A stretch of DNA of 64,000 nucleotides, taken from contig SFKI01000007.1 of assembly GCA_004554775.1 (NCBI GenBank), forward strand, positions 62,001 through 126,000. Direction: 5' to 3'. The position numbers were made by a program, and so were the translations under genes. Shown here in pieces: positions 1-6,971 of this stretch. Every line of letters starts with the position of its first letter. Position 1 is the first letter of the stretch. Source of the DNA: Subdoligranulum variabile (GTDB taxonomy: Bacteria; Bacillota; Clostridia; Oscillospirales; Ruminococcaceae). The notes below the pieces were generated by a model. That model did not search any database and was not told the DNA's origin. It was given only the letters and a program-made list of their open reading frames with translations.

Positions 1-524
1 AGATGGCTGGCGGCGTGGCCGTCATCAAGGTCGGTGCCGCTACCGAGGTCGAGATGAAGGACAAGAAGCTCCGCATCGAGGACGCCCTGAACGCCACCAA
101 GGCTGCTGTGGAAGAGGGCATCGTCGCTGGCGGCGGTACGGCCACCATCAACGCCATCCCCGCTGTTGACAAGGTCGTCAATGAGCTGGAAGGCGACGAG
201 CGCACCGGCGCTAAGATCGTCCGCAAAGCTCTGGAAGCTCCTCTGCGCCAGATCGCCAAGAACGCTGGCCTGGAAGGCAGCGTCATCATCGACAACATCC
301 TCAAGGTCAACAAGGCTAACTACGGTTTCGATGCACAGAAGGAAGAGTATGTCGAGGATATGATCGAGGCCGGTATCGTCGATCCGACCAAGGTCACCCG
401 TTCCGCTCTGGAGAACGCTTCCAGCGTTGCCGCTATGGTCCTGACTACCGAGAGCCTGGTTGCCGACCTGCCCGAGCCGCCGGCCCCCGCCGCCCCGGCC
501 CCCGACATGGGCGGTATGTACTAA
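1..524 (+). CDS. groEL: Chaperonin GroEL, C-terminal part (5' end outside window)
   Basis: The reading frame is open from the left edge and ends at 524; about 174 codons of the usual ~540 are present. The segment covers the end of the apical/intermediate domains and the C-terminal equatorial domain: the AGGVAVIKVGAATE block, the EEGIVAGGG glycine-rich block that helps form the ATP pocket, and the typical GGMY tail. GroEL forms a 14-subunit cytoplasmic ATP-driven folding cage with GroES. The apparent ATG at position 3 is an internal methionine and not a start. groES would be expected upstream, outside the window. A strong intrinsic terminator follows, so this is the last gene of its operon. 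Identification is near certain. Confidence 0.97.
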   Translation, partial: MAGGVAVIKVGAATEVEMKDKKLRIEDALNATKAAVEEGIVAGGGTATINAIPAVDKVVNELEGDERTGAKIVRKALEAPLRQIAKNAGLEGSVIIDNILKVNKANYGFDAQKEEYVEDMIEAGIVDPTKVTRSALENASSVAAMVLTTESLVADLPEPPAPAAPAPDMGGMY

Positions 525-550
525 GCAGTACAAAACCCCATAAATAATTA

Positions 551-597
551 ACAAGCCCCTGGCATCTGTGTAAAGCAGATGCCAGGGGCTTGTTTGT
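551..597 (+). terminator. Intrinsic terminator after groEL
   Basis: A perfect 18-bp stem (551-568 with 576-593) closes a 7-nt loop and runs into a T-rich tail. It lies 27 bases after the groEL stop codon. Confidence 0.9.
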
Positions 598-601
598 ACT
601 A

Positions 602-630
602 TTGAAGCAGGATGCAAAGAATGCTATAAT
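602..630 (+). promoter_or_regulatory. Sigma-A-type promoter for the VanZ-like gene
   Basis: TTGAAG at 602-607, a 17-nt spacer, and TATAAT at 625-630 preceded by TGC (extended -10). The VanZ-like gene starts 72 bases downstream of the -10 box. Confidence 0.7.
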
Positions 631-640
631 AAAATAATTA

Positions 641-668
641 GGGTCAATGCTTGCATCGGCCTGCGGCC
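641..668. repeat. Degenerate copy of dispersed palindromic repeat (GATGC-type)
   Basis: The stretch holds CAATGCTTGCATCGGCC, a decayed version of the CGTAGGGGC-CGATGC-GCATCG-GCCCG repeat seen intact at 19745-19772. It sits between the -10 box and the ribosome binding site of the VanZ-like gene, so it is in the 5' untranslated leader. Confidence 0.5.
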
Positions 669-701
669 TCAAGAAAAATCTACCAAAGGAGAGACCACGC
701 C

Positions 702-1172
702 ATGAAAAACCACGCCAAATACCTGGCCTTGGCTGTCACGCTGGCTATCATGGCGCTGATCTTCTTTTTCTCGGCCCAGCAGGGGGCGGCGTCTTACGAG
801 CTTAGCGCAGTTGTCGCTGATACGGTGCAGCACAGCAAGGCTTCGGCCATCACGCCGGTCTGGTTCGATGTGGAAAACTTCAACGCCAACGTCCGCAAGT
901 GGGCGCATGTGTATATCTACTGTGCCCTTGGTGTCAGCATGATGGTCACGGTCTATCTCTGGACGCACCGCATCACCCTGTGGCAGCAGGGGCTGCTGAC
1001 GGCGGCGCTCTGCATGCTGTACGCCATATCGGACGAGGTGCATCAATATTTCGTCCCGTCCCGTGCTATGCTTCTCTCCGACGTTGTCATCGACGCTTTC
1101 GGCTTTTTACCCTGCATCGCTGTAACGTGCCTGATTATTTGGCTGCTGCAACGCAGAAAAGCCGCCCGCTAA
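702..1172 (+). CDS. VanZ-like family membrane protein
   Basis: A 156-residue polytopic membrane protein with about four hydrophobic segments. The family signature is present: an early FFFSAQQG, a central RKWAH motif, and a conserved acidic/basic block SDEVHQYFVPSR followed by DVVIDAFG. These are the polar residues conserved across VanZ-like proteins. VanZ gives low-level teicoplanin resistance in vancomycin-resistance transposons, but most stand-alone homologs in Clostridia have no assigned substrate, so no resistance role is claimed. The ATG at 702 was chosen because AAAGGAGAG lies 9-16 bases upstream; the reading frame is open further 5' but without a ribosome binding site. It appears monocistronic. 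Confidence 0.85.
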   Translation: MKNHAKYLALAVTLAIMALIFFFSAQQGAASYELSAVVADTVQHSKASAITPVWFDVENFNANVRKWAHVYIYCALGVSMMVTVYLWTHRITLWQQGLLTAALCMLYAISDEVHQYFVPSRAMLLSDVVIDAFGFLPCIAVTCLIIWLLQRRKAAR

Positions 1173-1174
1173 AA

Positions 1175-1202
1175 CCGGACGGATATAGAATTCGCCCCTG
1201 CG
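1175..1202. repeat. Degenerate copy of dispersed palindromic repeat (GGAT-type)
   Basis: CGGACGGATATAGAATTCG followed by CCCCTGCG is a decayed copy, in reverse orientation, of the GGAT-N-ATCC palindrome seen intact at 10800-10826. It begins right after the VanZ-like stop codon. Confidence 0.5.
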
Positions 1203-1266
1203 CTGACCGTTCCCGGTAGTCGTAGGGAAGCATTCTAAAGGCTCCCGTCATATATCACCCTCTGTA

Positions 1267-1293
1267 AGGACCGATGCTTGCATCACCCCGCGC
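1267..1293. repeat. Degenerate copy of dispersed palindromic repeat (GATGC-type)
   Basis: ACCGATGCTTGCATC followed by a C-rich end resembles the GATGC-type repeat. It lies about 70 bases before the penicillin-binding protein gene. Nothing else is recognisable in 1203-1360. Confidence 0.4.
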
Positions 1294-1360
1294 ATATCCC
1301 AACTAAACTGTCTACCGCCCTCTCCATCCGGCCATACTACCGGGTACAGGGGGCGGTTTT

Positions 1361-2974
1361 ATGTCTTTACGGCGGCTTACGGCGCTGTGCTGCGCGCTGG
1401 CGGTGCTGGCGGCGGTCATTCTGGCGCGGGTGTACTGGGTGGGCAGTGATACCGCCTACGCGGCCAGCGCCGGGCGGCAGACGACCCAAACCACCGAATT
1501 GCCACGCGCCCGCGGCAACTTCCTCGACCGCACAGGCCGCCCACTGACCGGCACCGAAACCACCCGTTACGCCCTTTGCATCCCGGGCGACAACAGCTAT
1601 TCGGCGTTGCTGCCCTGCGTGCCCTACCAGGCGCAGACCCTGCTGTACGAGCGCCGTAACACCACCAGCCCGTTTTTGATCGAGATCGGCCAGACCGCCG
1701 CCCCCGCCGGGACTCTGCTGCTAGACGAGCCGCGCCGTACGCTGCCCAGCCCCATCGCCGTGCACCTGCTGGGCTATCTCAACCAGGAAAACCACGGCGT
1801 CACCGGCTTGGAACGCGCCTGGGACACCGTGCTCGCCGAATCCTGCGACCAGACCGCTGCTGTCTGCCAGACCACCGCCCGCGGGCGGCTGCTGGGCACG
1901 GCCGTCCCGGAGATCATCACCGAGCAGCAGGGCACAGGTGCCCAAGTGAAACTGACCCTCGACGCTGACATCCAGCGCTTGTGCGAGGGAATCGCCCAGT
2001 TGACAATGCCGCGCGGCTGCATCCTCGTCATGGACACCGCCACCGGTGAAATTTTAGCAAGCGTCAGCATGCCGGAGTACGACCCCGGCGATGTGGCCCG
2101 CAGCATCCGCGCCGACGATACCTCGCTGGTCAACCGTGCATTTGCCACCTTCAGCGTGGGGTCGGTGTTCAAGGTGGCGGCAGCGCTTGCCGCCTACGAG
2201 AACGGCATGGACTGGTTTACGCACGACTGCACCGGCAGCATCGAAGTCGACGGCCAGACCTACCGCTGCGCGCTTGGCAAAGCCCATGGCACGGTCAACC
2301 TGCGCGGCGCGCTGGAACAAAGCTGCAACACCTACTTTGTCGCCCTCGGCCAGCAGTTGGGCGGCATGGCGCTGCGTGCGGCTGCGTCGGAGCTCGGTTT
2401 CGGCACCGCTGTGCCCATCGCTCCGGACCTGACCGCCGGTGCTGGGGCGGTGCCTACTGCCAAAGAACTGCAAAGCACCGGCCAGCTGTCTGTGTTCAGC
2501 TTCGGTCAGGGGAGCTTCACCGCCACGCCGCTGCAAATCACCGCCATGATGAACACCATTGCCACAGGCGGCACCTACCGCACGCCACGTTTTTGCTACG
2601 GTATCACCGATGCTGACGGCACCGTCACCGAAAAATTTCAACTCCCCGCGCCCCACACCGTCTGCGATGCTGCCACCGCCAAAGTGCTGCGCAGCATGCT
2701 GCAAAGCGTGGTCGAGGATGGCATCGGCTATGCTGCTAAACCCACCGGCGGCACCGCCGCAGGCAAGACCGGCACCGCCCAGACCGGCCAGTTTGACGCA
2801 GCAGGGGACGAGTTGCTCAACTACTGGTTCAGCGGCTTCATCCCGGCGGGCGATCCCAAATACACCATCACGGTTTTGCAGGACGGCGTGCTCGAGCCCG
2901 AAACCTCCAGCGCTGCCATCTTTGCGCAGATCGCCGCAGGACTACAGGTGATTGAACAGTCCGCACCGGATTGA
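1361..2974 (+). CDS. Class B penicillin-binding protein (PBP2/FtsI/SpoVD family transpeptidase)
   Basis: A 537-residue D,D-transpeptidase that cross-links peptidoglycan stem peptides at the outer face of the membrane. An N-terminal membrane anchor (residues ~5-27) precedes a short PBP-dimer region that includes the RGNFLDRTGRPL block (~50-62), then the transpeptidase domain. All three penicilloyl-serine motifs are visible: SVFK (S268-K271), SCN (S321-N323) and KTG (K469-G471). There is no C-terminal PASTA domain. It is somewhat shorter than typical FtsI/SpoVD (~580-700 aa). The ATG at 1361 is preceded by a G-rich ribosome binding site. It stands outside any division cluster, so whether it is vegetative PBP2, FtsI or sporulation SpoVD cannot be decided here. 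Confidence 0.9.
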   Translation: MSLRRLTALCCALAVLAAVILARVYWVGSDTAYAASAGRQTTQTTELPRARGNFLDRTGRPLTGTETTRYALCIPGDNSYSALLPCVPYQAQTLLYERRNTTSPFLIEIGQTAAPAGTLLLDEPRRTLPSPIAVHLLGYLNQENHGVTGLERAWDTVLAESCDQTAAVCQTTARGRLLGTAVPEIITEQQGTGAQVKLTLDADIQRLCEGIAQLTMPRGCILVMDTATGEILASVSMPEYDPGDVARSIRADDTSLVNRAFATFSVGSVFKVAAALAAYENGMDWFTHDCTGSIEVDGQTYRCALGKAHGTVNLRGALEQSCNTYFVALGQQLGGMALRAAASELGFGTAVPIAPDLTAGAGAVPTAKELQSTGQLSVFSFGQGSFTATPLQITAMMNTIATGGTYRTPRFCYGITDADGTVTEKFQLPAPHTVCDAATAKVLRSMLQSVVEDGIGYAAKPTGGTAAGKTGTAQTGQFDAAGDELLNYWFSGFIPAGDPKYTITVLQDGVLEPETSSAAIFAQIAAGLQVIEQSAPD

Positions 2975-3003
2975 ATAAGAATGACGCACAGCAGAAAAAC
3001 CAG

Positions 3004-3032
3004 TTGACAAGCCGCGAAAAGGGGCATATAAT
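3004..3032 (+). promoter_or_regulatory. Consensus sigma-A promoter of the alaS T-box transcript
   Basis: TTGACA at 3004-3009, exactly 17 nt, TATAAT at 3027-3032. This is a full consensus match. Transcription would start near 3039, giving a leader of about 295 nt before alaS. Confidence 0.92.
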
Positions 3033-3039
3033 AATTCTG

Positions 3040-3293
3040 TTAAAAAGAAAATGGCGATGAAAGGGCCAATGCCGACCCGGCCAGCCGATAGAGAGGATGC
3101 CATCAGGTGAAAGGTATCCGGCTGTACCCCGGCAAAGCCACCCCGGAGCTCCCGGCCAATAAGCCGGGCGTACCTGCGGCGTTAACGTAGCTAAAGCGGC
3201 AGCGTGCCCAGCGGCACACTGCAAACCGGGTGGTACCACGGAAGCTGCACAGCCTTCGTCCCTGTACAGGGGCGTGGGCTGTATTCTTTTTTG
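3040..3293 (+). promoter_or_regulatory. T-box leader riboswitch (tRNA-Ala sensing) upstream of alaS
   Basis: The leader contains the hallmark T-box antiterminator sequence GGGTGGTACCACG (ending at 3240), then an intrinsic terminator, then alaS. T-box leaders read uncharged tRNA: the specifier loop pairs with the anticodon and the T-box bulge pairs with the free NCCA end, favouring the antiterminator. A purine-rich GCGATGAAAGG segment near 3053 and AGAGAGG near 3092 fit the conserved Stem I/II elements. I did not resolve the specifier codon; GCC alanine triplets are present in the 5' part. The tRNA-Ala(GGC) genes at 26.5-26.9 kb encode a plausible ligand. Confidence 0.93.
3249..3292 (+). terminator. 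T-box regulated terminator
   Basis: An outer stem ACAGCC/GGCTGT (3249-3254 with 3277-3282) encloses an inner CGTCCCTG-TA-CAGGGGCG hairpin, followed by a six-T run at 3287-3292. It lies just after the T-box sequence, as expected for the terminator that competes with the antiterminator. Confidence 0.85.
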
Positions 3294-3335
3294 TGGGCCC
3301 GTTCACCGTAATTCAATGGATTGGAGAACACACAC

Positions 3336-5993
3336 ATGCAATGGACAGGACTTAACGAACTGCGCGAAAAGTATCTGCATTATTTCGAGACCAAAGGCCA
3401 CCTGCGCCTGGGCAGCTTCCCGCTGGTGCCGAAAGACGACCCCAGCCTGCTGCTGATCAACAGCGGCATGGCCCCCATGAAAAAATGGTTTCTCGGCCAG
3501 GAAGAGCCGCCGCGCCACCGTGTGACCACCTGCCAGAAGTGCATCCGTACCCCGGATATTGAGCGCGTCGGCATCACCGCCCGTCACGGCTGCTTCTTTG
3601 AAATGCTGGGCAACTTCAGCTTCCAGGATTACTTCAAGAAAGAGGTCATTCCCTGGGCTTGGGAGTTCTTGACCAAAGAACTGGAGATCCCCGCCGATAA
3701 GCTCTACATCTCCGTCTATCAGGACGACGATGAGGCCTATGATATCTGGACCAAGTCCGTCGGCATCCCTGAGGACCACATGGTCCGCATGGGCAAAGAG
3801 GATAACTTCTGGGAGCATGGCTCCGGTCCCTGCGGCCCCTGTTCGGAGATCTACTATGACCGCGGCCTGAAGTACGGCTGCGGCAAGCCCACCTGCGGTG
3901 TCGGCTGCGACTGCGACCGCTTCATGGAGATCTGGAACCTGGTTTTCAGCCAGTATGATGCTGACGGCAAGGGCAACTATGAGCTGCTCGCCAAACCGAA
4001 CATTGATACCGGCATGGGTCTGGAGCGTTTGGCTGTTGTCATGCAGGACGTAAACAACCTGTTCGAGGTCGACACCGTCGCCGCTGTGCTGCACCATGTC
4101 GAGCGCTTGGCGGGCAAGAAGTACGGCGAGAACGACAAGGACGACATCTCCATCCGCGTCATCACCGACCACATCCGCGCTACCGTCTTTATGGCGTCCG
4201 ACGGCATCCTGCCCTCCAACGAGGGCCGCGGCTACGTCATGCGCCGCCTGCTGCGCCGCGCTGCCCGCCATGGCCGCATGCTGGGCATCAATCGCCCGTT
4301 CCTGACCGAGCTGGTCGAAACCGTCATTGCTTCCAGCGAGGCCGGTTATCCCGAGCTGCGCGAGCATGAAGGCTATATCAAGAAGGTTATCGGCACCGAA
4401 GAGTTGCGCTTTGGCCGCACCATCGATGCTGGCCTGAATATCCTCAACGGTATGATGAGCCACCTCAAGGAAGTCCATGAGAAGGTTCTGTCCGGCGCAG
4501 AGGTCTTTAAGCTGAACGATACCTTCGGCTTCCCCCTCGACCTGACCCGCGAGATCGCCGCCGAGGCCGGTTTGGCCGTCGACGAGGCCGCTTTCCATGT
4601 CGAGATGACCAAGCAGCGTGAGCGCGCCCGTGCCGAGCGTCTTGCCAAGGACATCTCCGGCTGGAGCGCTGACCTGTTCGGCGAGCTGACCGCCGAGGCC
4701 ACCCGGTTTGACGGCTACGATATGCTGAGCGAGTCCGCCAAGGTCATCGCCCTGTCTGACGGCGAAGAACTGGCCGACGCTATCGCCACCGACGAAGCAG
4801 GTGAGAGCAAGGACGGTGTGCTCGTCGTGCTCGACCGCACCCCGTTCTACGCCGAGATGGGCGGCCAGGTCGCCGACCACGGCTATATCACCAACGGCGA
4901 TGCCAAGCTGAAAGTCACCCAGGTCAAAAAGACCCCCAGGGGCTACTTTGTCCATACCTGTGAGCTGCTCGACGGTACCATCCATGTCGGCGACGAAGTT
5001 ACCGCCGCCGTTGATACCCAGCGCCGCATGGCCATCTGCCGCAACCACACCGCGACCCACCTGCTGCAAAAAGCCCTGCGTGAAGTCCTGGGCGAGCATG
5101 TCCATCAGGCGGGCAGCTATCAGGATGATAAGCTGACCCACTTCGACTTTACTCACTTCAGCGCCGTCACCCCCGAAGAGCTGCGCAAGGTCGAGGACCG
5201 CGTCAACGAGAAGATTTTTGAGGCTCTGCCTGTCACCATCCAGAACTTGCCCATCGAGGAAGCCAAGAAGATGGGTGCCATGGCCCTGTTTGGCGAGAAG
5301 TACGGCAGTGTCGTCCGCGTTGTCGATGCTGGCGGCTGGAGTACCGAGTTCTGCGGCGGCACCCATGTCACCAACACCGCGCAGATCGGCTGCTTCAAGA
5401 TCCTCAGCGAGTCCAGCGTCGCCGCTGGCATCCGCCGTATCGAGGCTACCACCGCTTACGGTGTGCTGAACCTGCTGGATGAGCGCACCGAACAGCTGGC
5501 CCAGACTGCTGTCGCCCTCAAGGCCAACAACCTCAAGGACGCCCCGGCCCGCGCCGAAGCCCTGACTGCCGAGCTGAAAGAAACCAGCAAGCAGCTGGAT
5601 ATCCTCAAGGCCGAGATGGCTTCCGCCAAGATCGACGGCCTGTTCGAGAACGCAGCCGACATTGACGGCGTGCGCATCGTCTCCGCCTACCTGACCGGCA
5701 CCGGTGCCGACACCCTGCGCGACATGGTCGATAAGATCCGCGACAAGGCCCCCAACGCAGTCACCGTTCTGATCGGCAGCGACGGCAGCAAAACTATGAT
5801 GGCTGTCGGCGTCTCCAAGAACGCTCTGGCCCGCGGCCTGAAGGCCGGTGCCCTCGTCAAGAAAATCGCGGCTATCGCAGGCGGCAACGGCGGCGGCAAG
5901 CCCGATTTCGCCATGGCCGGTATCCGCGATGCCTCCAAGATCGACGACGCCCTGAATGCCGTGCCCGAGATCGTCAAGGCTGAAATGCAGTAA
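3336..5993 (+). CDS. alaS: Alanine--tRNA ligase
   Basis: An 885-residue class II aminoacyl-tRNA synthetase that charges tRNA-Ala in the cytoplasm. Domain order is normal: N-terminal catalytic core (FPLVPKDDPSLLLINSGMAP region), a Cys-rich insertion GCGKPTCGVGCDCDRF, the tRNA-recognition region, the editing domain with its zinc-binding HTATH and CGGTHV motifs (clears Ser/Gly mischarged tRNA-Ala), and a C-terminal DHHA1/C-Ala domain with a GGNGGGKPDFAMAG block. The ATG at 3336 was chosen because GGAG sits 9 bases upstream; an in-frame TTG at 3321 would include the ribosome binding site itself. Expression is controlled by the T-box leader. hinT follows after 47 bases with no terminator. Confidence 0.98.
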   Translation: MQWTGLNELREKYLHYFETKGHLRLGSFPLVPKDDPSLLLINSGMAPMKKWFLGQEEPPRHRVTTCQKCIRTPDIERVGITARHGCFFEMLGNFSFQDYFKKEVIPWAWEFLTKELEIPADKLYISVYQDDDEAYDIWTKSVGIPEDHMVRMGKEDNFWEHGSGPCGPCSEIYYDRGLKYGCGKPTCGVGCDCDRFMEIWNLVFSQYDADGKGNYELLAKPNIDTGMGLERLAVVMQDVNNLFEVDTVAAVLHHVERLAGKKYGENDKDDISIRVITDHIRATVFMASDGILPSNEGRGYVMRRLLRRAARHGRMLGINRPFLTELVETVIASSEAGYPELREHEGYIKKVIGTEELRFGRTIDAGLNILNGMMSHLKEVHEKVLSGAEVFKLNDTFGFPLDLTREIAAEAGLAVDEAAFHVEMTKQRERARAERLAKDISGWSADLFGELTAEATRFDGYDMLSESAKVIALSDGEELADAIATDEAGESKDGVLVVLDRTPFYAEMGGQVADHGYITNGDAKLKVTQVKKTPRGYFVHTCELLDGTIHVGDEVTAAVDTQRRMAICRNHTATHLLQKALREVLGEHVHQAGSYQDDKLTHFDFTHFSAVTPEELRKVEDRVNEKIFEALPVTIQNLPIEEAKKMGAMALFGEKYGSVVRVVDAGGWSTEFCGGTHVTNTAQIGCFKILSESSVAAGIRRIEATTAYGVLNLLDERTEQLAQTAVALKANNLKDAPARAEALTAELKETSKQLDILKAEMASAKIDGLFENAADIDGVRIVSAYLTGTGADTLRDMVDKIRDKAPNAVTVLIGSDGSKTMMAVGVSKNALARGLKAGALVKKIAAIAGGNGGGKPDFAMAGIRDASKIDDALNAVPEIVKAEMQ

Positions 5994-6040
5994 AACCAGC
6001 GCAAGCTGTTTCCCATTCCACCGTAAAGGAGGAACGAACG

Positions 6041-6385
6041 ATGGACGATTGCCTGTTCTGTAAGATCGCCGCAGGGCAGATCCCCTCGAACAAGCTGTAC
6101 GAGGACGATCAGCTGCTGGCGTTCTACGACATCGACCCCCAGGCCCCGACCCATTTCCTGGTCATCCCCAAGCGGCACATTGACTCTGCTGCTGCCCTGA
6201 CCGAGAAGGACGCCGCCCTGCTGGGCCATATCTATGCCGTTATCGCAGACCTGTGCCGCCAGCTCGGCGTGGCCGAGAATGGCTACCGCGTTGTCACCAA
6301 CGTGGGTGCCGACGGCGGCCAGAGCGTCAAGCATCTGCACTTCCATGTGCTGGCAGGCCGCAGTCTGGCATGGCCTCCGGGCTGA
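6041..6385 (+). CDS. hinT: HIT family purine nucleoside phosphoramidase (HinT-like)
   Basis: A 114-residue, full-length HIT protein. It carries the N-terminal CLFCKIAAGQIP block and the C-terminal histidine triad HLHFHVLAGR, whose His residues form the nucleotidyl-intermediate site. HinT enzymes hydrolyse aminoacyl-AMP and nucleoside phosphoramidates, so its place directly behind alaS is biochemically sensible (aminoacyl adenylates are made by synthetases), although that link is inference. A strong AAAGGAGG ribosome binding site precedes the ATG. Confidence 0.93.
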   Translation: MDDCLFCKIAAGQIPSNKLYEDDQLLAFYDIDPQAPTHFLVIPKRHIDSAAALTEKDAALLGHIYAVIADLCRQLGVAENGYRVVTNVGADGGQSVKHLHFHVLAGRSLAWPPG

Positions 6386-6427
6386 TGCCAGCCAACGAAC
6401 AAACAAAAACGAAATGAGGTAGCTATC

Positions 6428-6967
6428 ATGGCTGATACCTATACTTTGCATATCGCGGGCCTGACCCGTGAACTTCCCATCTGCAAGGTCAGTGACCATC
6501 TGGACATTGCCGCCTTCATCATGTTCAGCGATGTCGAGTTGACCGAGGCCTGCGCCGCCGCGCTGCTGAAGAAAGCCCCCGAGTTTGACGTGATCCTGAC
6601 CGCTGAGGCCAAGGGCATCCCCCTGGCTTACGAGATGGCCCGCCAGAGCGGCAAATACTGGATCCCCGCCCGCAAGGGGGCCAAGCTCTACATGAAAGAG
6701 CCTGTCATCATCGAGGACCAGTCCATCACTACCGCTGGCAAGCAGACCCTGGTCATCGACAAGAAGGACATCGACTACATGAACGGCAAGCGCATCCTGA
6801 TTGTGGATGACGTTATCTCCACCGGCGGTTCTCTCCACGCGCTGGAAACTCTGGCCGCCAAGAGCACCGGTACCGTTGTGGGCTGCTGCGCCGCCTTGGC
6901 CGAGGGCGATGCCGCCGAGCGTACTGATATCTTCTTCCTCGAGCCGCTGCCGCTCTTCGCGCACTAA
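6428..6967 (+). CDS. Apt-like phosphoribosyltransferase
   Basis: A 179-residue type I phosphoribosyltransferase. The PRPP-binding loop RILIVDDVISTGG (two acidic residues then the TGG turn) lies at about residues 121-133, and the upstream ILTAEAKGIPLAYEMAR block is the region that in adenine phosphoribosyltransferase reads VVGTEARGF. The likely reaction is base + PRPP giving nucleoside monophosphate + PPi in purine salvage. It is more divergent than canonical Apt (extra segment KQTLVIDKKDIDYMNG before the PRPP loop), so adenine specificity is not certain. It sits between hinT and comEC with short spacers and no terminator, probably in the alaS operon. Confidence 0.82.
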   Translation: MADTYTLHIAGLTRELPICKVSDHLDIAAFIMFSDVELTEACAAALLKKAPEFDVILTAEAKGIPLAYEMARQSGKYWIPARKGAKLYMKEPVIIEDQSITTAGKQTLVIDKKDIDYMNGKRILIVDDVISTGGSLHALETLAAKSTGTVVGCCAALAEGDAAERTDIFFLEPLPLFAH

Positions 6968-6971
6968 CAAG

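Noticed and set aside
702..1172. Glycopeptide resistance by the VanZ-like gene
   Set aside because: There are no vanHAX-type genes nearby, and VanZ-like proteins are common housekeeping-type membrane proteins in Clostridia.
3303..5366. 687-codon minus-strand frame opposite alaS
   Set aside because: Antisense shadow of a certain gene in GC-rich DNA; no ribosome binding site or domain.
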